From Sphaerolaimus hirsutus (Eukaryota > Nematoda > Chromadorea > Monhysterida > Sphaerolaimidae), in contig OZ038451.1 of NCBI GenBank assembly GCA_964036195.1, forward strand, positions 5,770,529 to 5,834,528: 64,000 bases of DNA. Direction: 5' to 3'. The notes under the pieces are model-generated. The model was not told the DNA's origin, searched no databases, and saw only the letters and a list, made by a program, of their open reading frames with translations. Below are positions 43,801 through 56,425 of the stretch, piece by piece; position 1 is the first letter of the stretch; each line of letters starts with the position of its first letter. The position numbers and the translations under genes are program-made.

Positions 43801-46654
43801 TACCGCGTAAAATGCGGTAAATGAGTGCGGTACGCGGTACGGTACGGTACGGTAAATTTCGGAAAATGCGGTACGCGGTACGGTACGGTAAATTTCTCAA
43901 ATTGCGGTAAACGGTACGGTACGGTACGGTAATTTTCCCAAAAATGCGGTACGGTACGGTACGGTAAATTCTGCCACCCTAGGTAACCCCCCCCCCCCCA
44001 TTGGAGACCCCTGCAGTTACTTTTTTGTTTTGGATACTGAAAGTAATGGTAGAGAACAGACCTGATGCGGCCGTAAACTCGGACCCAATTGTCAACTTGA
44101 AAATCGCCCAGACCGGTTTCATCAGTCTGAAAACGGGGGGGGGGGGGGGTATTTGACATGTTAAATGTTTACAAACAGAAAACCATTCCCACATCCCCAG
44201 TCAATGATTAGAGTTCAAATGGGTGTCAAATCTGTAGCCTGAACATCGCAACGGTTTGAATTCGATAGTAACGATGGATAGTAACGATAGAAACCTATAT
44301 TCTGAATATTTTTCAAAATTGTTCCTAATTGTACCAAAAGTATTGATGTGACGGTGTTATTTTTTTGGAAAGCGGTTACCTGCATAGGGTTGGCCGATGT
44401 TTTTTTTAAACGTTTTTTATTATAAAAAAACGTTTTTTATATAAAAAAACATGACGTCCGAAATGTTTTTTTTTTTAAACAGCGGTCGAAATTTTTAGTA
44501 CTAAGCACTAGGTATTTTGCAAAAATTTCGCGCGCAAGCGCGCAATTTCACACACAAATTGACATTTAGTATCAAAGTATCCATTTCTATCTGCTACCAT
44601 GGGTTAATAAGCCGTAATATGTTGCTGTAGTATATAATATTGAGGTAATGTGCTTCCATGTACCTCCACAGTGTGTAACTTAACTCCCAAAGTAACAACC
44701 TCCTTTCATAACATTGTTGATCACTATTCCGTGCCAAACTTCACTTGAAGTCACGAACATTCGACTATAAGGCGATATACGAACGATATGTCGACGAAAA
44801 ATGGATATTTTTGACACAAATCACCACTTATAATGCTATCCCATGGCTCCACAGACATTTTATGGTCATATATAACATCACAGAGTATTGCCACTGTCTG
44901 ATATACCTATATATGTTGACACAAGGTCATATCTGGGAGCTTTAAAAAAAACGTTGTTTTTTTTAAAAAAAACATCGAGTTAAAAAAAACGTTTTTTTTC
45001 AACCCTAGACCTGCAGAAGTGAAAAATTCCCGTACCGATCACAGATGCCGTTTCAGCGCTCAATTTCCTAATTTAGAATAAGGAGAGCACGCCTCAATTC
45101 TAAAAAATTATGAAACAAACGTTCAGAAACCCGGCCGCGGCTGCCCGATACCGACACCCCAAAAAACCCAGTCCCGTTTGCACTCCAATTCAAACCTACC
45201 GTATATTGTCGAATAATAGTCTGGTTCTGATCGTCATCAGTAATGACGTAATCGATGGACGCAGCCGAGGGCGGGCGGTCGATGTTCACGATGCGGCCCA
45301 CCAGCGTCACGCTGTTGAACTCGTGCGAGCCGATCTTAGACACGATGGGGTTTGGATGAAAAAAAGTTGTTTTTCGACGACGCTGTTTAAAAAGTTTTTT
45401 TAAACTTTTAAAACACCGGCCGTCCCTTGTTGGGGGTTAGCGAATGGGGTGTTGTATTTGTATTTTGAAGTAAGTCGGTATGGGGTTGATACGGCAGAGA
45501 TTCGAATTATCTTTTCCCAAAACAGCCGGCTGCCAAAACTTTTTTTCCCGATTTGGGCATCGCCCAAAAAATTTCAAATAAATCTTTCGCAATTGTTTGG
45601 CGTGACAAACTGGGGTGCGAACTCGTGTCATGTAGCTAATCCCGGGGTTTTTTTTCGGGTTTAGTCACGTTGGAATTCATTGAAAGAGCACATTGTGTAA
45701 TGCCGTTGGCGGGGCAATGTACATTGTTGAATGCCATGCGCGGGGCAACGTACATTGTCGTAATGCCGTTGGTGGGGTAATTGCGCTGAATTCAGTGACC
45801 GGGTGAAAAAAGAGATCAATATATCGCCACTTAATAGTGTCAATGTTAAGTGGTCGGTTGGCTCAGTGGCATGAGACCTGCCCTGTGTTCGAAAACCGAG
45901 CACAATTTTTTGCAGTGCGACTGTCAGCCGCAGGTTTTCTTGACCGGAGAAAACTTCTTCAGTCTCCGGTCAGGAACAACTGGGGCCGTCATGTTGCCTG
46001 CCAAAACGACCCGAACCTCTGCCGTATTCCTCCCAGTCGGTATTGGTATTTCTATGGCAAAATTTATTTTAATTTAACTTTCTTAGTATTTTTAGAGCCC
46101 GGTGTTAAAACTTAACAAATTTTCTAAAAAATCACGCAGCTTCAATCAAAACTTGAATAAGGATAAAAGGAAAACATATTATGATTTTCCATAATCAGTA
46201 CACCAGTATTCCAGACAAAACAGTATTTCATTCAATCAAGGTGCTTTAAAGGTAACTGATGGATTCTATGCTTATTCCTCTAGTAGCTTTTCCGTTTGAG
46301 AAACAATTTTGGTAAATCGTCTAAATACGATTTTTAAAGTCATTTTTCGACGAATCAAATAAAAATGAAAACAAATCAACCAAAAACAAACCGTGACTTT
46401 CTCCTCGCCCGGCAATACACCGCGCAACATCTCGCAAGAAACGGGTATGGTTGGCGCGTTTTCCCTGCCGCGTCGGCTGCCGCCCTGCCCAAAAAAAATA
46501 AATTCAAACGATATTTTCCCTAACAAATAACGAGGCTTTCAATTTGGCACACGTCCAAACTTTTATCAGACAGTAAATAACGCACCGTTTTCGCGTCTCC
46601 AGCGGGCGATTCCGTCCACCCTCCGCCAGTATCACTGAAAGTTTGATCGAACAT
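37861..46654 (-). CDS. RPA2: Replication protein A 32 kDa subunit, eight exons
   Basis: Exons in coding order: 46654-46586, 46484-46398, 45334-45200, 44126-44062, 42202-42088, 39211-39066, 38415-38307, 37971-37861 (TAG). Phases 0,0,0,2,0,2,0 agree; the product is 278 aa (human 270). Layout: glycine-rich N-terminus with a Ser-Pro site (GGGWTESPAGD), the region equivalent to PCTISQL, the OB fold in exons 3-5 (SHEFNSVTLVGRIVNI, WVRVYGRIR, LSIVAYKI), an alanine-rich linker (exon 6), and a winged helix in exons 7-8 (AIEFLCSEGHIYSTVDDEHF). RPA2 is the middle subunit of the single-strand DNA-binding trimer used in replication, repair and checkpoint signalling; the winged helix binds repair factors. 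Introns 4-7 are filled by transposons. Start: first ATG in frame. No defect seen. Confidence 0.95.
38509..38636. mobile_element. Foldback MITE, TGTAAAG family, RPA2 intron 6
   Basis: GGGCCACTCACGGACCGTG...CAGTCTGGAAGCGTCACC with TTTTTCATGACTTTTGACAC repeats. Confidence 0.55.
38729..39056. mobile_element. hAT-type MITE, GGGATC family, RPA2 intron 6
   Basis: AGGGTTCAAACGGGATCCCG...GTCAATCCCGTTTGAACC with CCCAATCCCGATCCC units. Its edge is only 10 bp from the exon 6 donor (39065). No exact duplication found. Confidence 0.65.
39487..40137. mobile_element. hAT MITE, poly-T/AAAACG family (copy 5)
   Basis: Exact 8-bp duplication GTTGGGAA (39479-39486, 40138-40145), which is itself the end of the outer element. 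Confidence 0.93.
40356..41135. mobile_element. hAT-type element, GATATCGATATTC family
   Basis: TAGGGTTCAAACGATATGAC...ATATATCGTTTGAACCCTA with an exact 8-bp duplication CCAAGTTT (40348-40355, 41136-41143). Arms are CGATATTCGATA tandem units. Confidence 0.92.
41484..41677. mobile_element. Foldback MITE, long hairpin
   Basis: CAGCGACATTACACCTTAC and its complement GTAAGGTGTAATGTCGCTG end a hairpin of nearly 90-bp arms with CCATATCCCATC/GGGATATGG inside. Confidence 0.75.
42287..42826. mobile_element. hAT-type MITE, GGGATC family, intact
   Basis: TAGGGTTCAAACGGGATTG...ATCCCGTTTGAACCCTA with exact 8-bp duplication GCTGCCTG (42279-42286, 42827-42834). Both arms are TCGGGATCGGGATTGG tandem repeats. 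Confidence 0.93.
43201..43981. mobile_element. hAT-type MITE, GGTACGGTA family
   Basis: TAGGGTGGCAGACGG...ATTCTGCCACCCTA with exact 8-bp duplication GGTAACCC (43193-43200, 43982-43989). Arms repeat ACGGTACGGTAAA and GCGGTAAACGG. Confidence 0.93.
44385..45007. mobile_element. hAT MITE, poly-T/AAAACG family (copy 6)
   Basis: TAGGGTTGGCC...CAACCCTA; flanks TACCTGCA (44377-44384) and GACCTGCA (45008-45015), 7 of 8 alike. RPA2 intron 3. Confidence 0.9.
45437..45660 (-). mobile_element. tRNA-derived SINE-like copy
   Basis: On the minus strand CGAGTTCGCACCCC (B-box-like) is followed by a tail with CGAATCTCTGCCGTATC, shared with the + strand copy at 45846-46080. 5' part diverged. RPA2 intron 2. Confidence 0.55.
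45846..46080 (+). mobile_element. tRNA-derived SINE
   Basis: A-box TGGCTCAGTGG and B-box GTTCGAAAACC are about 30 bp apart in a tRNA-like head, followed by a unique tail with CGAACCTCTGCCGTATTCC. It is in RPA2 intron 2. Confidence 0.72.
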
Positions 46655-47011
46655 CTCTGAGTTAACAGGAAGTACTTTGAAAGGCGACGATTAAAATATG
46701 TCGACACTGGCGCGGTCCAATTCGCAATTTTCTTTTTTTGAAGCGCGCAAAATTCGAACTGAGTCTTTTTCGGAAAATGATACGATTTTTCGTAGCGAGA
46801 TACGGACGACCCTTTTTCACCCGACCGTTCCGGAAGAGTTCCGTTCTAAAAGTGCATAAGCGCCAAATCCAGCCAAATCGAGTTAAGCGTGGATTTGAAA
46901 TCCACATATAAACTCCTTCCCGGTCAGATCCGGCACCCTATTTTTAGTTTCACTACGGATTTTCTGCGGTGGGAGTAGAAAGCTGAAAATCGGGGGGTAT
47001 ATAGTTGATAC
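46655..47011. promoter_or_regulatory. RPA2 upstream region
   Basis: Single-copy DNA directly upstream of the RPA2 ATG; 5' leader and promoter probably lie here. No TATA box or binding site can be fixed. Confidence 0.35.
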
Positions 47012-47651
47012 TAGGGATGGAAAAAAGCGCTTTTTTTAAACGGCCCCGCTTTTTTAAAAAAAATGCGCTTTTAAAAAAAAAAGCGCCAAAAAAACGCGCT
47101 TTTTTCGCTTTTTTTCAAAAGATGTCAACACGTTACCAATATGGCTGTAAAATCATGAGATAGCATTTCAAGTTCTGATTTCAGGCAGAAAAGTGCAATT
47201 TTGTGTTGACTCATTTTGTATATTGCTGTTTGTTAATGTTTCGTGACTTTTAGTGAAGTTCAGCATGGAACAGTGATTAAATACAGCTATAAGAGAAGGC
47301 TAATACATGACAGAGACATTTCACACTGTAGAAAAATGTGTGGAAGCACATTGGCTGGATATTATATACTAGACTGACATAACACAACTTATTATTACAT
47401 GATACCATGCAGGAATAGAAGCAATGGCACTAAAAATGCTACAAAACTAATGAGAACAACCACCAATGGCAATTTGCATGTGAAATTGCGCGCTTGCGCG
47501 CGAAAAAATTGCAAAATACCAAGTGCATAAGTACGAAAAAATTTGCCAGCACTTTTTTTTTAAAAGCGCTGGGACCCTTGCGCTTTTTTTATATAAAAAA
47601 GTGGTGTTTTTTTGAAAAAAAGCACTTGAAAAAAAGCGCTGGCCATCCCTA
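47012..47651. mobile_element. hAT MITE variant, GCGCTTTTTT family
   Basis: TAGGGATGGAAAAAAGCGC...GGCCATCCCTA; flanks GTTGATAC (47004-47011) and GTTGTTAC (47652-47659), 7 of 8 alike. Arms are TTTTTTAAAAGCGC; the core has GCGCGCTTGCGCGC as in the poly-T family. A broken relative is at about 35560-35841. Confidence 0.85.
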
Positions 47652-47659
47652 GTTGTTAC

Positions 47660-48690
47660 CCCCTTCTATGCCCCATAAAGTGCGGGGGCTACAGCGACTC
47701 ACTACAGTGTGGGTTGCTGTATATGAAACATTTTTTGGCTTTTTCAGTGTCCCGCACACACAGGTCTGGCACCAACTTGATGTCTTACACTGTGGGCGAC
47801 GTATCTCCAGCTGTGAGTGGGTTAGAGAGCTTAAATTAGTGGCGAGTGTAGACAAAACCCACCCCTACTGTACACCGATGGGGCAGCCACCGGCGATTCA
47901 CTATAGTGCCTGGCGCCGTGTTTCAATTTTGTTTTTTTTTGTATCGAAGCGTCGCATTTATTTCCGGCACCCACTTCTGCTTTAAAAAGGTACCTAGTTA
48001 AAAACAAACAGTAAACTCGGCGGACATGAAACGAATCAGCGATTCGGCCCTTCGTTACCAATGACGAATGTTTTTAAATTCGAACTTGAATGGACGGATT
48101 CCATTCGGTTCACGATAAATTTGATACAATCCTACTTTTTATGCGAGAACGATGTGAATTTGATAGACAAATCGTTATAGAAAGTCGGATTGTTAGGTCT
48201 TAGGTAAGATCTTATCATCGCAGTCCCGACAAATTCATTCAAAAAATTACGTATGAACTTACCGCTGCGTCCAAGTTACTTTTGCGTTTTATAGGAACGA
48301 AGTAAAAGACGCACGATTTCCGTTCGCGTCAACGATAATGACCGCAGAATGCAATTTAGTCAACACAAGTGTCAACTCGTGTGTGGGCTGCCATTAGCGA
48401 CCAATTGCGGTCGCTTAATCGCATTCCGCAGCAATTTTTGTTGACGCTGACGGAAATCCTGCATCTTTCATACATGGTAACATTCTCGCAAACGGTAACT
48501 TGGACGTGTGCCAACTAAGAATATACGCAGTTGTACGAAAATTCCTTAGACCATTGACTTCTATAATGTCCGTCGAGTTTAAGTGATCCCAACCCCATGA
48601 CCTGAATCCTGATCTCAATCCTGAAAACTCAAAAGACCAGTGCCAAACAGATCCCAAAAAGTTTACCCCATTTGAACCATACTTGTGTGG
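47660..48690. other. Non-coding spacer with repeat fragments
   Basis: It contains an inverted partner (CTCACTACAGTG and GTGTCCCGCACACACAGGTC) to 49250-49400, a Harbinger-type end near 48335-48395 (CAACTCGTGTGTGGGCTGCC), and GGGATC-family remnants near 48600-48680. No exon seen. Confidence 0.4.
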
Positions 48691-48692
48691 TA

Positions 48693-49073
48693 CACCCCCC
48701 CCCCCTAAGTGTCAGACAAAAAATTCACTCCGAGTAACTTTTTTGTTAGACACTTGAAATGTTGATTTACAATGATTTACAGGGGAGAGTTAAACACTCA
48801 AAGTTGTGTAAAAAACATAACCTCTAAAATGCTTCCTTTACAAAATTTACTTGGGACATCATAATGACATCATTGCAAAAACAAAATTTGACAAAAACAT
48901 AACTTTTATATTTACCCCAAGTAAATTTTGTAAAGGAGGCATTTTAGAGGTAATGTTTTTGATGCAACATTAAACCTTAAACCCTCCCCTATAAATCACT
49001 GTAAATCAACATTTCAAGTGTCTAACAAAAAGTGGCCCAAAGTCTGTTTCGTTGTTTGACACTTGGGGGGGTG
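48693..49073. mobile_element. Foldback MITE with AAGTGTCAGACAAA / TTGTTTGACACTT ends
   Basis: Outer poly-C/poly-G, then inverted AAGTGTCAGACAAA...TTGTTTGACACTT, and long inner arms (GACACTTGAAATGTTGATTT and its complement; TAAAATGCTTCCTTTACAAA and its complement). Confidence 0.7.
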
Positions 49074-49575
49074 TCTTTTGGGTTGTTTTTTTACAACTTT
49101 GAATGTTTTTCAAAATTCTTAGCTTTGCATGTGGTGCAGTTATACTGCTTCTTTTCTCATGTAATGGCTCTTTACTTATATAGTAGTATAGTTATTTAAT
49201 TAGTAATGGGTGTTTTCTACACTGCCCCAAAATTTAAGCTTTCTACCTCCCCAGAGCTGAAGGTATAGCATCCGTAGTGTAAAAAATCAAGTGGGTGCTG
49301 GAACTGAGTGGGACACTGAAAAACCAAAAAAAGTTCTATATACGGCGACCCAGCCAGTAGTGAGTCGCCGCGGGCCTGCCCATTCATGAGGAGTGGGGGG
49401 TGGTTCAGACTATATACCACCCAATTTTCAGCTTTGTGCTACCCCCACAGGGGAAGATATGACATCCGGAATGCAATCAAAATTAGGCTGCCGGATCTGA
49501 CCAGGAAGGTGTTTACAATAGTCCTACACATTTTAGGAAAAAAATAGTAGTAAAGTTTACGCCATTCCCTGGATA

Positions 49576-49745
49576 CATTGGTATACTTGACGGACATCAC
49601 ACTTAGTATGGAAACCAACCATAACCCATCTGAATAATGAACCAAAAATTATACAGTTTCTCATCATAACTTTATCAGAAATTTATCACAAGATTTTATT
49701 CATTAAATTACGGCAGCATTCTGCGTATGCTTTGCGGTCCGCCCA
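49576..49745. mobile_element. Foldback MITE, GGTTATGGTTGG family
   Basis: GACGGACATCACACTTAGTA at the left; GGCAGCATTCTGCGTATGC and TTTGCGGTCCGCCC at the right. Confidence 0.6.
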
Positions 49746-50330
49746 ATATACCGCTTTCCAGAATAATCATGATTTTTACATAAAAAGTGCAGAAGTCAGC
49801 GATTTCGAAAATTTGGCCAACTGCCAAATTGTTCTTCTTTTTGTGAAAGTGTGTGCATAAGTATGATGTAAAAGTGCAGTAGCGCGTAAGACATAAGTAT
49901 TTATGTGCGAATGTGCTCTCCACGGAGTGTCAACTCACGAGAGAATAGTCTATAGAAACGTATAGGTCAGCTTTGAATGCATTTGAGTTTACCAGAATGA
50001 GGTGTTTGTCAACTGCTGCTGATGGAGATTGAAAATAATCAATCCCGTAAACGCGGATAAGTTCAAAACTGATTGATGAGTTTTTCAAATGTTTAGAAAT
50101 TTCGGTAACGAAACAAAAATTTTGCCGGCCGCATGCTGTACATTTTTTTAGAATGGAACGTTCGATCGTGATGTCATCGTTAATTACTTCAATCAAAATA
50201 TCGATTTGATAAGCCAAACATACCTAATTATTTTGATGAAACTGTGTGATCGTCTTTCCCGTATACCCGCTAAGTACATATTTATGTGCAGAATTCTACC
50301 ATAATTTAATGAATAACATATTTAATTACC

Positions 50331-52850
50331 GTATTACGTCGAATTATCCCCCCTTGAAGTAACCCCCCCCCCTCAAAATGGGCTGGGGAAATAATACCCC
50401 CCCCCCCCTCGAAATACCCCCTCAGGAATGATGTACATCATGTATGCAATTTACATGATGTATTTTTTACTGCTAATTTGCACTGCAGCTACACATAGAC
50501 TAGTTTGCGTAGCTACCGTATTACCTCGAAATACCCCCAGGGGGTTTATTATTTCGCCAGCAAAATTTTAGGGGGGGATAATTCGAGGGGGGGGTTTATT
50601 CGAGGGGGGGTCTATTATTTCGCCGGAAAATTTCGGAAATTCCCCATACTCAGACGTAGAAAAAACACAATTACATGGATATATGTGTTCATAGGCATTT
50701 ATAACTGTATATACACAGTAACCCTTCTCTAACGTCACTTTATCATCAGTTTTAACGTGTGTTCTGCATTGTACAGATCACAAACTGCGGTATTTGTAAT
50801 GCACGTGATCTTTACACTCAACTTTAGGGGGGTATTTCGAGGGGGGGGTTTATTTTTTCCTCAGCCGAATTTAAGGGGGGGTATTTCGAGGGGGGGGTTA
50901 ATTCAAGGGGGGGGGTTAATTCGAGGTAATACGGTATCTACGTTTTTAAGTCCGAATATACTCTGTTTGGACACATTTATTAAAGTCGGCAGACGTATCG
51001 CCCTACAAACATTTGCGTCAATCTCTCCAGTGGAGAGTGCATGACGGCATTAGGTATTGTGACGCAATATTTTAACCATTGGAATAGATCGGGTCACGTA
51101 TGAAAACTTGGCCCTTATCCTAGTTACCAGTTGCGCATTATACAAATGAGAGTGAAAACTGAAAGTTAGCTAAAAATCGTTAAAATTTGCTTCGCTTTGC
51201 CAATTTCCACCTTCATAATCGCTATTTTTGTTTATATACATGGTTATATATCTATTGTGAGCCTATTTTATTCATATTAATAGCGGATTTCGAAATTTTG
51301 GCCGGCTGCCAAGTTCTCTTCTGTTGGAACGGAGCCAACGAATGAAAAATAAAAACAAAAACAAAAACGGTAGTTTGAACGGTAAAACGGTAGTTTGAAC
51401 GGTCAAATTCTTTACGAGCAACGTTGAAAATTGTAGATAACTAGTGAAACGCAGTGAAACGTCCATTTTTCTTTTAATATGATTATAGTTTTCAATTTCT
51501 GGCGTCCGCGTGGGACACAAGTTTCGTTGTTCGCTCTATTCACGAGCGAATTCTAACTCTCCGATTTTGTAGGGTGAAATGTCCGCCGACTTTACCTGTT
51601 TTTAGTGTATGCAAATCTATAATATTTGCTACGATTCTTACAAAAATTTCCGACGAAATAATTTTTAAAAAACCTCGAATTAACCCCCCCCCCCTCGAAT
51701 TACCCTTCCCCCTCAAATTTTGCTGGCGAAAAAATAAACTTCATGGGGGTATTTCGAGGTAATACGGTCATTAATTTTTAATAATTAATTGTTCCATAGT
51801 AAAAACAAAAAACTATGACGAACTACTGTATAATTTTTAGTTCATTATTCAGATGGGTTATGGTAGGTTTCCATACTAAGTGTATGTCCGCCGAGTATAC
51901 ATTCATTTCACTGTGATTTTTGGATTTTTCCATATGATTCTATTCACATTTCCCCGATATTTCTGAAATTTTAGAAAATTTATATGGGAATTCTACCATA
52001 AATAGTAAATTTTCCCCCTCATATTTTACTACATCACTTTGCATGAACCATTTGTGCATGATCAATCATGATTCATGAAAAAGTGCTGAACATCCAGAAA
52101 CAAGTTTACGTGAGTGGGCCCACAATAAAACAGACAAATTACAGTGAAAGGAAGTGCCGATTCCACAAAATATAATCATAAAAAGTCGTTTAGGCGACCC
52201 ATAAAGGCGGCTATGCATGAGCTTCTGTATTTACTGTACCCATTTTACACGGTGGTTCATGTTGTTTGGGTTGGTTCTTTTGGATTTTGTTTGTGTAAGC
52301 TACCGTATTACCTCGAATTATCCCCCCCCCCCTTGAATTACCCCCCCCCCTCGAATTAACCCCCCCTCAAAATGGGCTGGGGAAATAATAAACCCCCCCC
52401 CCCCCCTCGAAATACCCCCCCCCTTCGGAATGATGTACGTCATGTACATAATACATACGTCATGTATGCAATGTACATGATGTATATTACTGTTAATTTG
52501 CATTGCAGCTACACATAGACTAGTTTGTGTAGCTATCTACGTTTTTATGTCCAAATATATCCTGTTTGGACACATTTATTACCTGTTTTGGGTATGCAAA
52601 TGCCTACTATTAACTACGATCCTTACGAAAATTTCTGACGAAATAAACCCCCCCCCCCTCGAATAAACCCCCCCCTCGAATTACCCCCCCTCAAATTTTG
52701 CTGGCGAAATAATAAACCCCCATGGGGGTATTTCGAGGTAATACGGTATTTGGTATATTTACCATATTTGCTTGATTAATTGAACTGAATTACCTCTTCA
52801 TCAAACTTTTATGAGGGGGACTTATTCGAGGGGGAAGAATTCAAGCAAAT
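50331..52850. repeat. Cluster of G/C-rich CCGTATT-family hairpin elements
   Basis: At least five element ends: TACCGTATTACGTCGAATTA (50331), TACCGTATTACCTCGAAATA (50516), GAGGTAATACGGTA (about 50925-50937), 51660-51768, 52301-52749. They alternate AATTCGAGGGGGG and ATTATTTCGCC/GGCGAAATAAT. Copies share a core with ATGTACATGATGTA and GCTACACATAGACTAG. A foldback MITE end is at 51780-51896. Confidence 0.65.
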
Positions 52851-55800
52851 ACGGTACTTTTTCGTAAATATGTGCTGACAGTGTGACACACAGCTGAATT
52901 TTCTGAAAGTCACAGGCAATAATGGCATTTGATATTGAAGTTTTCAAGATATCGTTCATTCAATGCAAAGTCCCGGTATTTTGGAGTCTGTATTCCATAT
53001 AGGTAGAAAAATTGGTTTTAGATTAATAAATCCTATGCAAAAAATTGTCAATATTCCATATCATAAAAACACGGTTCCCACCCAACCAATGGCCAAACTG
53101 CAGAAACCACATTTAAATACATTTCGTTTCATTCTGGGCCACCCCCCAATCGCAGGGCGTGGCGAAATCCGTGACGCGGCTACAAACGCACTTCAAAGGT
53201 GCCGCCGCCGCCTGTAAAATAGCCTATGAAATCTGTGCCGCCCCGCCAATCATCGAGAATGCATGATGTCATTTATGTCCTCAATGGGTCATTTCACGCG
53301 TTGCATAACTGCAGCAGCGGCTGCGATTTGGGGATGATTCAAAGTTACTTTTTTATTATGTTGCAGCTCTAAGGTCAATTGCGCAAGTGAACAAGTGACA
53401 CTGGTAAAGTGATGCGTAAAGTTTTTTGGTAAGTTGAGTGACAGTAACGTTTTAAGTGTTTGAGACAAGCGACAAGATAATTTGAAAGCAGTGATAAATA
53501 GTATCCACTTACAAGTTTACTTGTCACTTGATTTACCAGTAGTGGTGTGAGGTGCCATGGCGCTAGCGCCAAAGCAAAAAGCACCATGGCGCGATTGCTA
53601 CGGTCTTGCCGCTTTTCACGTCAATATTTACCACATATTTATACCTCTACTTTTATCACTTACTAGTTTCGTTGTCACTTATTCACTTGCGGAATTGTAA
53701 CAGCGTTTTTTTGTGTATCTTATTTTGTTTGATGTGCAATTGTTTTACAGATTTGATGTTTTAAATTTTTTGAGTTTTTTTTAATAGAATATTGAGACAA
53801 TTTGATGAAACTTCCAAATTGGCGCGTCTTAATCGAATCAAAATCGCCCGTTTCGCAGTGAAATCAGCAGCGAATGAATAGGGGGCAATTTTCCTTTTAT
53901 TTTACGACCCTTCGATGTTTCGTTTATTTTGACAAATTGCTCAGACGCCGCCAAAAGTTCATGATTTTGTAAAGGTTAAAATACTTGTAATCGTGCAATT
54001 TTCATTTTTACATCTCCGCATTTTGGCGACTTGGACCAATTTGATGAGCAGTTGCAAACTTACAGTAATCTGGGATCGAATATAGGTGATTGATTCAGGA
54101 AAAAGTCGTTTTACCGCTCAATTATGGTCCACTTGGCAGGCTCACATTGATATTTACCCATAAATTTGATAAATAAATTTATATTTTCACACAAAAACAG
54201 TCATTCCCCAACAATATGCACAAAGTAACGCCGCAATGCTTACGTTAGCTTGAATAAAAGCGCCCCCAAAATCCGATTCACATTCAACCTTATCCGACCG
54301 CGAAAGAAACCCGATATTTAACCAGAGCGATTTGTAACCCTTCGATTAGTAAGCCAAAGTGGATCGCTTTTACTCGTTTCTGGAGCTGCTGGCAAGTTTT
54401 ATTCCACAATCAGTTCACAAGCATGAGTGTTTCGATATTTAACAATACTGTCTCGATATTTATGCCACACATAAAATACGTTCATTTGCTCCCTGCAAAC
54501 AGATCTTTCTATATTATGCATCATTTCTTATGAATCAACACATTGACCTTAATATTGTCACAAAATTGGTAAAGTAATTGTACACTTTTCAAGTTCAAAG
54601 TGCCTTCAATATCGCTATACTTTGGCTTACAAATCGAGTTACTTTGTCTTTACAATCGATGGCTTACATATCGGGTAGCTTAAATATCGCCAACCGCCGC
54701 CTCTACAGTCAACGGGAAAATTTCAGCGCATACTCAAAACAATCCCCAGATACTCATGATGCAACAATAATATTTTATGAGATCGGGTCCGGGTCGAAAT
54801 CGTTAGAAGCTAATCAGCCAAATGAGCACATTCCTTCGTCAGTATTCTAGCCAATGGAAGTAGGGCCGCAATTTAATTATCGCTATCATACCATAATTTA
54901 TTATGCATGCTGCTTGTGTTTCTGTGTACTTGTCCCATAGGGCGACTTGTTGTAGGTTTGTCTTTAGTGTTGGTTTTTGGACCCGGAATTCGAAACCCGA
55001 CCCGGATTGACCAGATATTGACGTATTCGTTTCGAAAGTTGACGAAAAATGCGTGAATTTTTTACTTTATCTAAACTGGCAACAAATCCCAACCCTACAT
55101 AGTGTTTTCTAATTAAGGATTTCTTGTCATTTAAATGGCTCACTCACAGTTCTTGTTTCGCCCCAAACATGAAACATGCGGAACTACTGGAAATTTGGAA
55201 ATTTCTGTTTTAATCTTCAAACTAAATATTTAGTTTGGGGCATTAACCTGGCTCATTGCCCTAATTTCTAACAAGCACAAAAAACGCTTAAAATCAAAAA
55301 TCGCGGGTAGCAGAGTGGACAAAAAACTCATTTCAAGTGCCACTTTCAAGTGAAATATCATGTTCTCGTGTCACAGTCACCCGTAGTTGTTAAAAGCACC
55401 GAACTTTTTCAAAATAAACGTAAACTTATTTTACTCACCGTTGAGTACAGAAAACCTAAAAAAATTTTAGTAACACAAACAAGTAAGTAAAACACTGCAT
55501 GAAAGGTTGGTAAAATACTTTTTTTGTTAGGTAAAACGTAAAATCAAGTATTTTTTCATAAAACAGTCAAGTGAGTACCTATTTTTACTCTAGAATACAT
55601 CACATATGTATTTTTTCACCTGATAAATATTTTTTGAGGAAAATGTCAGTCACTTTGCATGTTCCCAATCATTTTTGGTTATGCCATAAATGTACTGTCA
55701 AAAAGTACGCGTAAAGGTGAGTACTGGTATTTTTTTGTCTGAGGAAACGTAAACGTATTTACTCAGTACTCGAGTATACGTATTTTCGAGAAAACGTAAA

Positions 55801-56040
55801 TACGTTTTAACAACTATTTATATATACCCACCAGCGAGCTAAGTGGGCCGGATTAGCCAAAGATTAATGCAGCGTGGAATCGCGTTTTATCACAGCCGCG
55901 CGTCGCGCCCAGGCAATAACGAGTTCATTCCGATTCGCTTCATGAGGCGGTCGCCGGTGCTTGACACTGTCATGATTAGGTCTGAATAAAAAGCTCGCAC
56001 CTGGGTCAGGGGCCTAATTTGATTGGTGTAATGGTTTTTT

Positions 56041-56425
56041 CTGGGACCTGGTGCCTGTAAAAGATCATGTAAAATGTCATGTGTCATGTAAAAGACCATG
56101 TAAAATGTCATGTGTCATGTAAAAGACCCTGTAAAATGTCATGTGTCATGTAAAAGGCCAGTAAAGTGTCAAATGTCATGTGAGAGACGCTATAAAGTGT
56201 CGTGTGTATCAAAATCTTAATTTCTTGTGTCCAAATATGATGTTTTTGTATCCAAATTTTACTTTTTGACATTTGGATTTGGATACAACAACATAAGATT
56301 TGGATACAATAAAATAAGATTACATGACATTTGACACTTTACATGGCCTTTTGCATGACACATCATGACATTTTACAGCGTCTTTTACATGACACATGAC
56401 ATTTTACAGGGTCTGGGAGAGCTAC
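56041..56425. mobile_element. Foldback MITE, TGTCATGTGTCATG tandem type
   Basis: AAAGATCATGTAAAATGTC and the complement at 56390-56420, with four or more TCATGTGTCATGTAAAAG units on the left arm. Same family as 15397-16153. Confidence 0.65.

Larger units (their letters stand above)
42226..44013. mobile_element. CAGGGGT-ended element carrying two hATs, RPA2 intron 4
   Basis: CAGGGGTCTCC...GGAGACCCCTG inverted ends as in 20119-20650. The flanking 8 bp match only partly. Interior CTATCTATCC/GATAGATAGCTGG repeats. It contains 42287-42826 and 43201-43981. Without it RPA2 intron 4 would be about 71 nt. Confidence 0.7.

Noticed and set aside
53154-53263. Possible last exon (GVAKSVTRLQTHF...)
   Set aside because: One acceptor and an open frame of 36 codons only; no partner exon with matching phase was found, so not listed as CDS.
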